From Pseudomonas fluorescens (lineage in GTDB: Bacteria; Pseudomonadota; Gammaproteobacteria; Pseudomonadales; Pseudomonadaceae), in the NCBI RefSeq assembly GCF_001307155.1, contig NZ_CP012830.1, forward strand, positions 1,116,001-1,180,000: 64,000 bases of DNA, read 5' to 3'. A model generated the notes under the pieces. It was not told where the DNA came from and ran no database searches. It saw only the letters and a program-made list of their open reading frames with translations. A program made the position numbers and the translations under genes. Shown here piece by piece: positions 8,766 to 20,017 of the stretch (its first letter is position 1; the number at the start of each line of letters is the position of its first letter).

Positions 8766-10871
8766 ATGCCGTCTCGTAAATTTGCTCCTCTGGCAGGCCT
8801 GGCCCTGGGCCTGCTCGGGGATCCGGTGTTCGCCGAAGACCCACAACCGCTTGAACTGGACACCATCAGTGTCACCTCTGATTACGAGTCTGCCACCGGC
8901 CCGGTGAACGGCTATCGCGCCACGCGATCATCCAGCGCGACCAAAACCGACACGGCAATCCGCGATATCCCGCAATCCATCAGCGTGATTCCTGCCAGCG
9001 TGCTCAAGGACCTGGGCAGCCACAATGTCGAGCGCGCTCTGGAGTTTGCCGGTGGCGTATCGAAACAGAACAACTTCGGCGGCCTGACGCTGTATGAGTA
9101 CAGCGTGCGTGGCTTCACCACCTCGGAGTTCTACAAGGACGGCTTCAGCGCGAACCGCGGTTACCCAAGCACCCCGGACGCCGCGAACGTCGAGCGCATC
9201 GAAGTGCTCAAGGGCCCCGCCGCCAGTCTTTACGGGCGCGGCGACCCTGGCGGTACAGTGAACATCGTCACCAAAAAACCGCAGCCCGAAGCCTTCAGCA
9301 CCTTGCAGACCAGCGCCGGCAGTTGGGATCGTTACCGTACCGCGCTGGACGTCAACACCCCGCTCGACCCGCAAGGCAATGTGTTGTCACGGGTCAATCT
9401 GGCGGTCGAGGACAACCACAGCTTTCGTGATCACGTCGACAGCCAGCGAGTGTTCGTTGCGCCGTCGCTCAGTTGGCAACTCAACCCGGACACCAGCCTG
9501 CTGCTGGAAAGCGAGATTGTCCGGCACAGCTCGACCTTCGACCGCGGCATCGTCACGCCGAACAACAGCTGGAGCGGTGTCTCGCGCTCGACCTTCCTCG
9601 GTGAACCTGACGACGGCAACATCGACAACCACAACAATCTGTTGCAGGCGACCCTCGAACACCACCTCAACGACGCCTGGAAACTGCGCCTGGCCAGCCA
9701 TTACAAAGAAGGTAAACTCTGGGGCTTTGCCTCGGAAGCCCGCCCGTTGAACGCCGATCAACACACGGTCAACCGCCGTTACCGTGAGCGCGACAACCGT
9801 TGGCACGACAGCATCACCCAGCTCGAACTGCGCGGTTTGTTCGACATCGGCAGCTGGCAACACGAACTGCTGATTGGCAGCGAGTACGAAAACTTCCGCA
9901 AGAACGAGCGGGTCACCACTATCGCTGGCGGCCCTTACGCGATCGATATCTACGACCCGGTTTACGGTCAGCCCAAACCCGATGGCAAGCGCTCGGGCCC
10001 GGACTTTTTCGAGCAGGTCGAAAGTCAGGCACTGAACCTTCAGGACCAGATCGTGTTCACCGACCGCCTGCGCGGCATGCTCGGGGCACGCTTGGAACAC
10101 TTCGAGCAAACCATCGACGATCACACGCTGAACAACCGCAGCCGACAGAACCACGACGCTCTGACCCAACGCGCCGGCCTGCTCTATCAACTGACGCCAC
10201 AGCATGGACTGTTCGCCAACGCCTCGACCTCGTTCAAACCCAACAACGGCCTGGATGCCACAGGCAAATCCTTCGATCCGGAAGAAGGCGTTGGCTACGA
10301 GATCGGGATCAAGAGCGAGCTGTTCGATGAGCGCCTGAGCAGCACCCTCGCCGCCTTTCATATCGAAAAAGAAAACGTCCTCGCCCTCGACCCCGCCACC
10401 GATAGCAACCGCGCCATGGGCAAGGCCCGCAGCCAGGGTTTCGATCTGCAAGTGAGCGGGCAACTCACTGACGCTGTGCGAGTGATTGGTGCGTTTGCGT
10501 ACATCGACGCCGAGGTTACCCAAGGCGACAAAGCCATTGCGACCGGCAGCCGGATTCTCGGCGTGGCCAGGCACAGCGGCAGTTTGCTGGGCGTTTATGA
10601 ATTTCAGGAAGGTCTGCTGCGTGGCTCGGATGTCGGCGCGGCCTACACCTATGTCGGCGATCGATCGGGCGAAGCCGGCAGCGACTTCGAACTGCCGGCC
10701 TACCACACCGTCGACCTGTTGGCCCATTACAAGGCCAGTGAAAACGTCACGTTGGGGCTGAACCTGAACAACCTTTTCGACGAGAAATACTTCGAGCGCT
10801 CCTACAGCAACTACTGGGTCAACCCCGGCGAGCCGCGCAATTTCACCGTCAGCCTGACACTCAACCTGTAA
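8766..10871 (+). CDS. TonB-dependent siderophore receptor
   Basis: Outer-membrane ferric-siderophore receptor of about 701 aa. A signal peptide ends near GDPVFA-EDPQP. The plug domain includes TDTAIRDIPQSISVIP, RALEFAGGV, VRGF and VEVLKGPAASLYGRGDPGGTVNIVTKKP, which is typical of the FhuE/FpvA-like family. A 22-strand barrel follows and ends in NFTVSLTLNL. There is no N-terminal STN signalling domain, so it is unlikely to signal to an ECF sigma factor. ATG 8766 is preferred over TTG 8736 because it gives a clean signal peptide and follows a GGAA ribosome binding site. The ligand is unknown. The next gene is 12 bases downstream. Confidence 0.9.
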   Translation: MPSRKFAPLAGLALGLLGDPVFAEDPQPLELDTISVTSDYESATGPVNGYRATRSSSATKTDTAIRDIPQSISVIPASVLKDLGSHNVERALEFAGGVSKQNNFGGLTLYEYSVRGFTTSEFYKDGFSANRGYPSTPDAANVERIEVLKGPAASLYGRGDPGGTVNIVTKKPQPEAFSTLQTSAGSWDRYRTALDVNTPLDPQGNVLSRVNLAVEDNHSFRDHVDSQRVFVAPSLSWQLNPDTSLLLESEIVRHSSTFDRGIVTPNNSWSGVSRSTFLGEPDDGNIDNHNNLLQATLEHHLNDAWKLRLASHYKEGKLWGFASEARPLNADQHTVNRRYRERDNRWHDSITQLELRGLFDIGSWQHELLIGSEYENFRKNERVTTIAGGPYAIDIYDPVYGQPKPDGKRSGPDFFEQVESQALNLQDQIVFTDRLRGMLGARLEHFEQTIDDHTLNNRSRQNHDALTQRAGLLYQLTPQHGLFANASTSFKPNNGLDATGKSFDPEEGVGYEIGIKSELFDERLSSTLAAFHIEKENVLALDPATDSNRAMGKARSQGFDLQVSGQLTDAVRVIGAFAYIDAEVTQGDKAIATGSRILGVARHSGSLLGVYEFQEGLLRGSDVGAAYTYVGDRSGEAGSDFELPAYHTVDLLAHYKASENVTLGLNLNNLFDEKYFERSYSNYWVNPGEPRNFTVSLTLNL

Positions 10872-10883
10872 AAGGAAGTCACC

Positions 10884-11612
10884 ATGCCACACCTCAAACC
10901 CGTAGCGCTCAGCCTGCTGCTCGGCCTGATGTTTACCGGCCAGGTCTCGGCCCATGGCCTGTGGACCGAACAACGTCGCGGCAACATCGAAGTCATCTAC
11001 GGCCACGGCGCCGAAGACAATGCCTTCAAGGCGCAGAAAATCAGCGGCGCCTGGGCCTACGACATCGGCGGCAAGATGATCCCGGTTACCGTAGAACGCC
11101 TGGCCGATCACGCGCGCCTGCAACCGCTCAAATCGCCAGCGGTGCTGGCCGTGGCGCTGGACAATGGCATGTGGTCGCAGACCGCCGACAAAAAGTGGAT
11201 CAATCAGGGGCGCAGCAAAGTGCCGGGCGCCATCGAGTCGACCCAGACGTTCAAGTACAGCCTGGCGATTTATCAGCCAGGAGCGAAGCTACCTGCACTT
11301 GATCAGATCAAACTGCTGATTTTGCCGGAAGTTGATCCGCTGACCGTCGGCCCGGGCAAATCATTGCCGGTGCGGGTGCTGCTTGATGGCAAACCGGCGG
11401 CGGGGATCAAGTTGATTGGCGACTATCGCAATGCGCCGAACACCTTGAGTACGGAAACCGATGCTGAAGGCCGGGCGCAGGTGCTGGTGCGCAATGAAGG
11501 ATTGAATGTGATTGCCGCGCAGGTGGAAATCCCGTTGAAGGACAATCCCGATGTGGCGTCGCGAGGGGTGTTCAGTTCGTTGACGTTCCTCGGTGAACCG
11601 CATCACGAGTAA
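10884..11612 (+). CDS. DUF4198 periplasmic protein
   Basis: Exported protein of 242 aa with a signal peptide ending near VSAHG (about residues 1-24). The layout matches DUF4198, a family found beside metal or siderophore uptake genes. A beta-rich C-terminal region (PVRVLLDGKPAAGIKLIGDYRN, then TDAEGRAQVLVRNEGLNVIAA) resembles a carboxypeptidase-regulatory-like fold. It lies 12 bases after the TonB receptor, so co-transcription is likely and a role in handling the imported metal or chelate is plausible. The molecular function is unknown. Confidence 0.78.
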   Translation: MPHLKPVALSLLLGLMFTGQVSAHGLWTEQRRGNIEVIYGHGAEDNAFKAQKISGAWAYDIGGKMIPVTVERLADHARLQPLKSPAVLAVALDNGMWSQTADKKWINQGRSKVPGAIESTQTFKYSLAIYQPGAKLPALDQIKLLILPEVDPLTVGPGKSLPVRVLLDGKPAAGIKLIGDYRNAPNTLSTETDAEGRAQVLVRNEGLNVIAAQVEIPLKDNPDVASRGVFSSLTFLGEPHHE

Positions 11613-11626
11613 GACTTGCACATCCT

Positions 11627-11759
11627 TGTGGCGAGGGAGCTTGCTCCCGCTGGGTCGCGAAGCGGCCCTTAAATCAGCTACTGCGTTCTGAACGACAGGT
11701 CGCAGGTGCTGGATTTACGACTGCTTCGCAGTCGAGCGGGAGCAAGCTCCCTCGCCACA
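11627..11759. repeat. REP doublet (REPIN-like), copy 2
   Basis: Same inverted arms as copy 1 (tgtggcgagggagcttgctc and its reverse complement), with an inner cgactgcttcgcagtcg hairpin. It fills the space between convergent DUF4198 and hisC genes and may also act as their terminator, since no separate U-run hairpin is seen. Confidence 0.85.
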
Positions 11760-11774
11760 GGATCAGCTGCAGCT

Positions 11775-12827
11775 TCAGAGATCGCCGAGGCCGTCGATCA
11801 ACGCCTGGTTCTGCTCTGGTGTACCGATGGTGATACGCAGGAACTGGGCAATCCGTTCCTGCTTGAAGTGCCGGACGATCACGCCTTGCTCGCGCAACTT
11901 CGCTGCCAGGCCTGCCGCATCATGCTGCGGGTGACGGGCGAAGATGAAGTTCGCCGCCGACGGCAACACCTCAAAGCCCTTCTCCTGCATTTGCTTGACC
12001 ACCCACTCGCGACTCTCGATCACCAGCTGGCAGGTCTTGTCGAAGTATGCACGATCGGCAAACGCCGCTGCCGCACCGACAATCGCCAGGCGATCCAGGG
12101 GATAGGAGTTGAAGCTGTTCTTGATCCGCTCCAGCGCCTCGATCAGGTCCGGATGCCCCACCGCCAGGCCCACGCGCAAACCGGCCAGCGAACGCGACTT
12201 GGAGAGGGTCTGAGTCACCAGCAGGTTCGGGTAACGGTCGACCAGGCTGATTGCGGTTTCACCGCCGAAATCGACATAGGCTTCGTCGACCACCACCACC
12301 GAATCAGGGCTGGCCTTGAGAATTTTCTCGACGGCGTCCAGCGCCAACAGGCAACCGGTCGGGGCGTTCGGGTTGGGGAAAATGATCCCGCCGTTCGGCT
12401 TGGCATAATCCGCAACACGAATCTGGAACTGCTCGTCCAGCGGCACCGCGTCGAATGGAATGCCGTACAAGCCGCAATACACCGGATAAAAGCTGTAGCT
12501 GATGTCCGGGAACAGCAGCGGTTTATCGTGTTGCAGCAAACCGTGAAAGATGTGCGCCAGGACTTCATCGGAACCATTGCCGAGGAACACCTGATTGCCC
12601 TGTACATCGTAATACTCAGCCACTGCCTGCTTGAGCAGGTCGCTGTTGGGGTCCGGGTACAGACGCAGGTTGTCATTCAGTTCGGTTTGCATCGCCGCCA
12701 GTGCTTTAGGCGATGGGCCGTAAGGGTTTTCGTTGGTGTTGAGCTTGACCAGCTTCGCCAGTTTCGGCTGCTCGCCCGGTACGTATGGCACCAGATCCTT
12801 GACGAATGGACTCCAGAATTTGCTCAT
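11775..12827 (-). CDS. hisC: histidinol-phosphate aminotransferase
   Basis: PLP-dependent cytosolic enzyme of 350 aa that converts imidazole acetol-phosphate to L-histidinol phosphate. It is a class I/II aminotransferase: the PLP-binding lysine is Lys210 in [16 protein letters not shown], and [11 protein letters not shown] near residue 31 and NPNAPTG near 152 are conserved. It lies two bases after hisD on the minus strand. Pseudomonads often carry a second hisC elsewhere; this is the copy in the murA-his cluster. Confidence 0.94.
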   Translation of the reverse strand: MSKFWSPFVKDLVPYVPGEQPKLAKLVKLNTNENPYGPSPKALAAMQTELNDNLRLYPDPNSDLLKQAVAEYYDVQGNQVFLGNGSDEVLAHIFHGLLQHDKPLLFPDISYSFYPVYCGLYGIPFDAVPLDEQFQIRVADYAKPNGGIIFPNPNAPTGCLLALDAVEKILKASPDSVVVVDEAYVDFGGETAISLVDRYPNLLVTQTLSKSRSLAGLRVGLAVGHPDLIEALERIKNSFNSYPLDRLAIVGAAAAFADRAYFDKTCQLVIESREWVVKQMQEKGFEVLPSAANFIFARHPQHDAAGLAAKLREQGVIVRHFKQERIAQFLRITIGTPEQNQALIDGLGDL

Positions 12828-12829
12828 GC

Positions 12830-14155
12830 TCAGTTCCCCTGCTTGTCGTCAACGATGCGGTATTCGGCGCTGCGGGCGTGAGCGGTCAGCGACTCGCCAC
12901 GGGCCAGCACGGAAGCGGTCTTGCCCAGTTCGGAGGCACCCTGCTCGGAGCAGAAGATAATCGACGAACGTTTCTGGAAGTCATACACGCCCAGCGGCGA
13001 GGAGAAACGCGCGGTGCCGGAAGTCGGCAGCACGTGATTGGGACCGGCGCAGTAATCGCCCAAAGCCTCGGACGTATGGCGGCCCATGAAGATTGCGCCG
13101 GCGTGGCGGATCTGCGGCAACCAGGCTTGCGGATCGGCCACCGACAGTTCCAGGTGTTCCGGCGCAATGCGGTTGGCCACGTCGATGGCTTGCTGCATGT
13201 CGCGAACCTGAATCAGCGCACCACGGCCATTGATCGAGGTGTTGATGATTTCGGCGCGCTCCATGGTCGGCAGCAGTTTGGCGATGCTTGCCGCCACCTG
13301 GTCGAGGAACCCGGCGTCGGGGCTGACCAGAATCGCCTGGGCGTCTTCGTCGTGCTCGGCCTGGGAGAACAGGTCCATGGCGATCCAGTCCGGATCGGTC
13401 TGGCCGTCGCACACCACAAGGATTTCCGAAGGGCCGGCAATCATGTCGATACCGACCTGGCCGAACACGTGGCGCTTGGCGGTGGCGACATAGATGTTGC
13501 CCGGGCCGACGACCTTGTCGACCTTCGGCACGCTTTCGGTGCCATAGGCCAGCGCGGCAACCGCTTGCGCGCCACCGATGGTGAACACCCGGTCGACGCC
13601 CGCGATGCACGCCGCCGCCAGCACCAGCTCGTTGACTTCACCGCGTGGCGTCGGTACGACCATGACCACCTCGGTCACACCGGCCACCTTGGCCGGAATC
13701 GCATTCATCAACACCGAAGACGGGTAAGACGCCTTGCCGCCCGGGACGTACAGACCGGCGCGATCCAGCGGCGTGACTTTCTGGCCCAGCACCGTGCCGT
13801 CGGCTTCGGTGTAGCTCCAGGAGTCCTGCTTCTGTTTTTCGTGGTAGCTGCGCACCCGCGCCGCGGCTTTTTCCAGCGCTTCGCGCTGAGGCACGGTGAT
13901 CCGGGTCAGTGCCAGTTCCAGGCGCTCGCGCGGCAGGATCAGGTCGGCCATCGACGCCACTTGCAGACCGTCGAACTTCTGGGTGAATTCAACCAGCGCC
14001 GCGTCGCCGCGTTCACGCACAGCCTTGATGATGTCCAGCACCCGCTGATTGACCGAGTCGTCAGACACACTTTCCCAGCTCAGCAGATGATCCAGATGAT
14101 GCGCGAAATCCGGGTCAGCAGCGTTGAGTCGGCGAATTGCAGTCGGTGCGGTCAT
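12830..14155 (-). CDS. hisD: histidinol dehydrogenase
   Basis: Zinc-dependent NAD enzyme of 441 aa that catalyses the last two steps of histidine synthesis, L-histidinol to L-histidine. Family blocks are [47 protein letters not shown] and AGPSEILVV, then the Zn/catalytic region [13 protein letters not shown] and PEHLEL. An in-frame start at 14179 would add eight residues; 14155 fits the usual [11 protein letters not shown] start. A terminator-like hairpin lies just upstream, between hisG and hisD. Confidence 0.95.
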   Translation of the reverse strand: MTAPTAIRRLNAADPDFAHHLDHLLSWESVSDDSVNQRVLDIIKAVRERGDAALVEFTQKFDGLQVASMADLILPRERLELALTRITVPQREALEKAAARVRSYHEKQKQDSWSYTEADGTVLGQKVTPLDRAGLYVPGGKASYPSSVLMNAIPAKVAGVTEVVMVVPTPRGEVNELVLAAACIAGVDRVFTIGGAQAVAALAYGTESVPKVDKVVGPGNIYVATAKRHVFGQVGIDMIAGPSEILVVCDGQTDPDWIAMDLFSQAEHDEDAQAILVSPDAGFLDQVAASIAKLLPTMERAEIINTSINGRGALIQVRDMQQAIDVANRIAPEHLELSVADPQAWLPQIRHAGAIFMGRHTSEALGDYCAGPNHVLPTSGTARFSSPLGVYDFQKRSSIIFCSEQGASELGKTASVLARGESLTAHARSAEYRIVDDKQGN

Positions 14156-14176
14156 AGCGAGAGCCTCATAGGTTGG

Positions 14177-14226
14177 CAAAAACTCAGGCGCCCGAAGCTA
14201 CCGTTCGATCCGCTTGGGCACCTGAG
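14177..14226 (-). terminator. terminator-like hairpin between hisG and hisD
   Basis: Read on the minus strand, arms ctcaggtgcccaagc (14226-14212) and gcttcgggcgcctgag (14198-14183) pair over 14 bp with one mismatch and one bulge. TTTTTG follows immediately. This is the form of an intrinsic terminator or attenuator, placed about 22 bases before the hisD start codon. Confidence 0.6.
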
Positions 14227-14279
14227 AATTCTGGCTATGAGGCGGATAGACGGGCGCGACTCAACGTCGCGCAGGTGAA

Positions 14280-14915
14280 TCAGCCGCGGTGTCGAGACTC
14301 CACTGCCTTGCGCAGGGTGTCGATCAACGCCTGGATACGGGCGTGCTGCATTTTCATCGAAGCTTTGTTGACGATCAGCCGGGAGCTGATGGCAGCAATG
14401 AAATCCTGTGGCTCCAGGCCGTTGGCCCGCAGCGTGTTGCCGGTATCGACCACGTCGATGATCTTGTCCGCCAGACCGATCAGCGGTGCCAACTCCATCG
14501 AGCCATATAGCTTGATGATGTCGACCTGACGACCCTGCTCTGCGTAATAACGCTTGGCAACGTTGACGAACTTGGTGGCGATGCGCAGACGGCCCTTGGG
14601 CTCGACCGCGCCGACTTTGCCCGCGGTCATCAGCTTGCACTGGGCAATTTGCAGGTCCAGTGGCTCGTACAGGCCCTGGCCGCCGTATTCCATCAGCACA
14701 TCTTTACCGGCGACGCCCAGGTCAGCGGCACCATGCTCGACGTAGGTCGGCACATCGGTGGCGCGCACGATCAGCAAGCGCACATCGGCCTGGGTCGTGG
14801 GGATGATCAGCTTGCGGCTCTTGTCCGGATTCTCGGTCGGCACGATGCCCGCTTCAGCCAGAAGCGGCAGGGTGTCGTCAAGGATGCGGCCCTTGGACAG
14901 TGCGATGGTCAACAT
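14280..14915 (-). CDS. hisG: ATP phosphoribosyltransferase, short form
   Basis: First enzyme of histidine synthesis (ATP + PRPP to phosphoribosyl-ATP). At 211 aa it is the short HisG, which lacks the C-terminal regulatory domain and needs HisZ as a partner; hisZ is not in this window. Family blocks visible are [35 protein letters not shown] and [14 protein letters not shown] (PRPP/phosphate loop). It lies 125 bases downstream of murA on the same strand. Confidence 0.95.
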   Translation of the reverse strand: MLTIALSKGRILDDTLPLLAEAGIVPTENPDKSRKLIIPTTQADVRLLIVRATDVPTYVEHGAADLGVAGKDVLMEYGGQGLYEPLDLQIAQCKLMTAGKVGAVEPKGRLRIATKFVNVAKRYYAEQGRQVDIIKLYGSMELAPLIGLADKIIDVVDTGNTLRANGLEPQDFIAAISSRLIVNKASMKMQHARIQALIDTLRKAVESRHRG

Positions 14916-14974
14916 GGGAAACGTCAGTCCTTATCAAGGTACTCATGCCCGGTCGCAAATGGCGCCGGACACAC

Positions 14975-14996
14975 ATCGAGCCGTAACGGGCTCGAT
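14975..14996. other. GC-rich hairpin between murA and hisG
   Basis: The repeat atcgagcc-gtaac-gggctcgat forms an 8-9 bp stem-loop about 60 bases upstream of hisG. There is no clear U-run in the direction of transcription, so it may be an RNA structure rather than a terminator. Confidence 0.35.
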
Positions 14997-15040
14997 CTTA
15001 ACAAATCAACGGGCACGTCCCTGCGCCCATGAAGCAGAAA

Positions 15041-16580
<1,540 letters not shown>

Positions 16581-16625
16581 GCTCAACCTCAATCGGCGCC
16601 CTGTGCGCGCGGGTCGGACATCATA

Positions 16626-16681
16626 CAAAAAAGCCCCGCGCCTGCGAACCCCGCATAGCAGGACTCTGACGGGGGGCTTCT
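16626..16681 (-). terminator. Rho-independent terminator after mlaB
   Basis: Read on the minus strand, aagccccccgtc and its partner gcgcggggctt form the stem, followed by TTTTTTG. It separates the mla operon from ibaG-murA. The loop contains a second small tcctgctatgcgggg/ttcgcagg structure. Confidence 0.75.
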
Positions 16682-16694
16682 TTATAGATGATAG

Positions 16695-17000
16695 TTAGGG
16701 GTGTGCCAACAGCTCGGTCAATTCGCTGACCTGAGCGATTTCACGCATGTCGTCAGGCAAGGCACGGATGCTCAGCGCCTTGCCCGCCGCTTGCGCGTCA
16801 CGCATGAAACACAGCAACAACGACAAACCGACGCTGCTGGACTTTTGCACACCCGAGCAATCAACTACCAGGGCTGACGCCGTGCTCGACTTGATCAAGG
16901 CCTGGCCCTGCTTGCGCAGGGCCGGCCCGGTACGGTAATCGAGTACGCCGCTGAGCATCAGCTCACCGGCCTCGCCCATGCTGACAGCCGACTCACTCAT
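16695..17000 (-). CDS. mlaB: STAS-domain protein MlaB
   Basis: Cytosolic 101-aa STAS protein that binds the MlaF ATPase and is needed for assembly and activity of the MlaFEDB complex. The STAS core is seen in MLSGVLDYRTGPALRKQG and LVVDCSGVQKSSSVGLSLLLCFMRDA, with conserved Ser/Thr around SSSVGLSLL. The start overlaps the mlaC stop by four bases (ATGA). It is the last gene of the operon. Confidence 0.87.
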   Translation of the reverse strand: MSESAVSMGEAGELMLSGVLDYRTGPALRKQGQALIKSSTASALVVDCSGVQKSSSVGLSLLLCFMRDAQAAGKALSIRALPDDMREIAQVSELTELLAHP

Positions 17001-17656
17001 TGGGCGGGCTTCTTCTGAGTCGTTTCTGCGTCGGTCTTTTCCTTGGCTTTGGCGACTTCACCGGCCCAACCATTGATGGTCGCGTCCAGGTTATTGCCAT
17101 TGCGCTGCATCGCGTCGCTGAACTGATCACGGAACAGCTTGCCAATGTTGATGCCGTTGATGATCACGTTACGCAGCTTCCACTCGCCATTGATCTTTTC
17201 GAGTGTGTAGGACACAGGATAGATCGCGCCGTTGCTGCCTTTGACCGTCATGCCAACGCTGGTACGGTCTCCCGATTCATCCTTGGCCGCATCAACGGTA
17301 ATGCCCTGATTGTTGTACTCAAGCAAAGCATTGCCATAGAACTGGAAGAGCCCGCGCTTGAAGTTATCTTCAAAGGTTTTCATTTGCGCAGGTGTGGCAT
17401 TGCGCGAGTACTTGACCGTCATGATGCTCTTGGAGATGCCCTCGGCATCCACCACGGGCCCGACGATGGTGTTCAAGGCATCGTAGAAACCGTTCGGATC
17501 CTGCTTGTACTTCGCTTTATTGGCCGACAGATCGGCGAGCAACCGATTGGTGGTGTCCTGCACGATATCGTGCGCGGACTGCGCAGCCACGGCGTTACCC
17601 ATGAACGGCAAGACCGCCAGTAATACCAACAGGCCACGTCGCAAGGTTGAGATCAT
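16997..17656 (-). CDS. mlaC: periplasmic phospholipid carrier MlaC
   Basis: Soluble periplasmic shuttle of 219 aa that carries phospholipids between the outer-membrane MlaA complex and the inner-membrane MlaFEDB transporter. A signal peptide (MISTLRRGLLVLLAVLPFMGNAVA) precedes the MlaC/Ttg2D domain, including YKQDPNGFYDALNTIVGPVVD, KRGLFQFYGNALLEY and WKLRNVIINGINIGKLFRDQF. The C-terminal tail is Lys/Thr/Gln-rich. The start has a strong AAGGAG ribosome binding site. Confidence 0.93.
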   Translation of the reverse strand: MISTLRRGLLVLLAVLPFMGNAVAAQSAHDIVQDTTNRLLADLSANKAKYKQDPNGFYDALNTIVGPVVDAEGISKSIMTVKYSRNATPAQMKTFEDNFKRGLFQFYGNALLEYNNQGITVDAAKDESGDRTSVGMTVKGSNGAIYPVSYTLEKINGEWKLRNVIINGINIGKLFRDQFSDAMQRNGNNLDATINGWAGEVAKAKEKTDAETTQKKPAQ

Positions 17657-17667
17657 GAAAAAACTCC

Positions 17668-18135
17668 TTATTTGGCGTCTTTGCTAACGGTATTGAGCAG
17701 GAATTTACCGATCAGGTCTTCGAGCACCAGCGACGACTGCGTGTCATGGATGGTCCCGCCATCCTTGAGCAGGGCCTGTTCCCCGCCCACGCTGATACCG
17801 ATGTATTTCTCACCCAACAGGCCAGCGGTGAGGATAGATGCAGTGGAGTCGGTCGGCAGATTATCTACCCGCTTTTCCAGCTGCATGGTCACTCGTCCGG
17901 TGAAGCTGTCGCGATCCAGATCGATTGCCGTGACCTTGCCGATGGTCACACCGGCCATGGTCACTTTTGATCTGACCGTCAAACCGGCGATATTGTCGAA
18001 GTACGCATAAAGTTTATAGCTGTCGGTGCTCGAAACAGGGGACAGTCCACTGACCCGCAGGGCAAGCAACACTAAAGCCAGGATGCCAGCCAGCAAGAAA
18101 AGGCCGACACCGATTTCCAGGGTGCGGTTTTGCAT
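17668..18135 (-). CDS. mlaD: MCE-domain substrate-binding subunit MlaD
   Basis: Inner-membrane-anchored hexameric ring protein of 155 aa that receives lipid from MlaC. An N-terminal transmembrane helix (about 7-26, IGVGLFLLAGILALVLLAL) is followed by an MCE domain (about 38-115) with GLTVRSKVTMAGVTIGKV and LLGEKYIGISVGG. The first base of its ATG is the last base of the mlaE stop, so the two genes are tightly coupled. Confidence 0.94.
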   Translation of the reverse strand: MQNRTLEIGVGLFLLAGILALVLLALRVSGLSPVSSTDSYKLYAYFDNIAGLTVRSKVTMAGVTIGKVTAIDLDRDSFTGRVTMQLEKRVDNLPTDSTASILTAGLLGEKYIGISVGGEQALLKDGGTIHDTQSSLVLEDLIGKFLLNTVSKDAK

Positions 18136-18932
18136 CAGAAATCTCCAAACATCAAGGCAGTCAAAATAAAGTCCAGGCCGAGGATGGCCAATGAGGCATA
18201 CACCACGGTTTTGGTGGTGGCACGACTGATCCCTTCCGAAGTGGGCTCACAGTCATAGCCTTGAAATACGGCGATCCAGGTCACGACAAAGGCAAAGACA
18301 ATGCTTTTAATGATGCCATTGAATACGTCACCGTCGAACGTCACGCTGTTTTGCATGTTCGACCAGTAGGAACCTTCATACACACCCAACCAGTCGACAG
18401 CCACCCAGGAACCGCCCCAGATACCGACCACGCTGAAAATCATCGCCAGCACTGGTAGGGAAATGAAGCCGGCCCACAGACGGGGGGCAATGATGTACTT
18501 GAGCGGGTCGACGCCAATCATTTCCAGACTGGACAACTGCTCGGTGGACTTCATGTTGCCGATCTCGGCGGTCAACGCAGAACCGGCACGCCCGGCGAAC
18601 AGCAATGCGGTCACCACCGGCCCCAGCTCACGCAACAGCGTCAGCGCAACCATCTGCCCGACCGCCTGCTCCGAACCGTAGCTGGACAAAATGTTGAAGC
18701 CCTGTAGCGCCAGCACCATGCCGATGAATATCCCGGAGACCACGATGATCACCAGGGACATCACGCCGACCGAGTGCAACTGCTTGACCAGCAAGCCAAA
18801 TCCGCCGCTGACGCCACCACGCCCCAGCAGGGCGTGAAACAGGAACAGTGATGAACGACCGAGCACCGCGACGCTGTCGATGCCGGCCTGGCCGAATCGA
18901 CGAACTCTCTCTATTAGTGAAATCTTGCGCAT
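18135..18932 (-). CDS. mlaE: phospholipid ABC transporter permease MlaE
   Basis: Integral membrane subunit of 265 aa of the MlaFEDB complex. It shows several hydrophobic helices and the family signature [49 protein letters not shown], split here between a short cytosolic loop and the following helix. It overlaps mlaF by one base at its start and mlaD by one base at its end. Confidence 0.95.
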   Translation of the reverse strand: MRKISLIERVRRFGQAGIDSVAVLGRSSLFLFHALLGRGGVSGGFGLLVKQLHSVGVMSLVIIVVSGIFIGMVLALQGFNILSSYGSEQAVGQMVALTLLRELGPVVTALLFAGRAGSALTAEIGNMKSTEQLSSLEMIGVDPLKYIIAPRLWAGFISLPVLAMIFSVVGIWGGSWVAVDWLGVYEGSYWSNMQNSVTFDGDVFNGIIKSIVFAFVVTWIAVFQGYDCEPTSEGISRATTKTVVYASLAILGLDFILTALMFGDF

Positions 18933-19741
18933 CAGCGCTTCCCCAGAAGATCTGCGCGGTAATCCGTCGCTGGAAAGTGGAACGGTACCGGCCCGTCTGG
19001 ATCACCCTTCATGAATTGGTGAATCCGCGGATTATCGGAATTCATCAGCTCATCGGGAGTCCCCTGCCCCAACACCTGCCCATCACCTACAACATACAGG
19101 TAGTCGGCAATACTCGCGGTTTCGGCCAGATCATGGGAAACCACGATGCTGGTGATGCCCAAGGCGTCGTTAAGCAGACGGATCAGGCGCACCAGAACGC
19201 CCATGGCGATTGGGTCCTGACCGACAAAAGGCTCGTCGTACATCAGAATTTGCGGATCGAGGGCAATCGCCCGTGCCAGCGCAACACGGCGCTTCATGCC
19301 GCCGGACAACTCATCGGGCATCAGGTCGATAGCACCGCGCAACCCCACCGCCTGCAATTTGAGCAGGACGATGTCTCGGATCATTTCATCCGGAAGTTTG
19401 GTATGAACACGCAGCGGAAAGGCAATGTTTTCGAAAACATCGAGGTCCGTGAACAGCGCGCCGCTCTGAAACAGCACGCCCATATGCTTGCGCGCATCGA
19501 ACAGGTCGCTACGAGACAGCGTGGGCAAATTTTGCCCGTTGACCCACACTTCGCCACTTGAAGGGCGCAACTGTGCGCCCATCAGGCGCAGCAGCGTGGT
19601 TTTTCCGCAACCGGAAGGTCCCATGATGCCGGTGACCTTACCGCGCGGAATGCGAATATCGACATTATTGAAAATGCTGCGCGCGCCGCGCTTGAAGGAC
19701 ACTCCCTTCAGCTCGACCGCGTAGGCGTTATCGGCACTCAT
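18932..19741 (-). CDS. mlaF: phospholipid ABC transporter ATPase MlaF
   Basis: ATPase of 269 aa that powers the Mla phospholipid pathway. Walker A is GPSGCGKTT (about 42-50), the ABC signature is [14 protein letters not shown], and Walker B is ILMYDEPF. It is the first gene of the minus-strand mlaFEDCB operon and is divergent from kdsD. The promoter should lie in 19742-20017, where I found no convincing -35/-10 pair. Confidence 0.95.
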   Translation of the reverse strand: MSADNAYAVELKGVSFKRGARSIFNNVDIRIPRGKVTGIMGPSGCGKTTLLRLMGAQLRPSSGEVWVNGQNLPTLSRSDLFDARKHMGVLFQSGALFTDLDVFENIAFPLRVHTKLPDEMIRDIVLLKLQAVGLRGAIDLMPDELSGGMKRRVALARAIALDPQILMYDEPFVGQDPIAMGVLVRLIRLLNDALGITSIVVSHDLAETASIADYLYVVGDGQVLGQGTPDELMNSDNPRIHQFMKGDPDGPVPFHFPATDYRADLLGKR

Positions 19742-20017
19742 CTAAACTCCTTGCGATGCAAGCCTCTCACTCGGACGCCGGGCTCCCTGCCGAGAGCACA
19801 CAACATCCTGGGCAGGCCGAACTGGCGACGAACTATATCACCGCTAATGCAAAGCGCCCAAGGCCGAAGCCCGCGGTGTTCAGCATCAAGACAGGCAAAT
19901 AGACACAAGTTTCAGCGTTTGCGGGGGGCGCCTGAATAAAGCACGACGAACTAACGTGAGGGATTTGCTCATTACCGCTATAATCGCCGCCTTTTCTCAG
20001 GCTATACGATTTCTGAC
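19742..20017. promoter_or_regulatory. divergent promoter region mlaF / kdsD
   Basis: This is the only place for the promoters of both the mla and the kds-lpt operons. A TATAAT hexamer lies at 19979-19984, 34 bases before the kdsD start, but no good -35 hexamer is seen 16-18 bases upstream. A second AT-rich CTATACGAT follows at 20001-20009. No other gene is visible. Confidence 0.4.
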
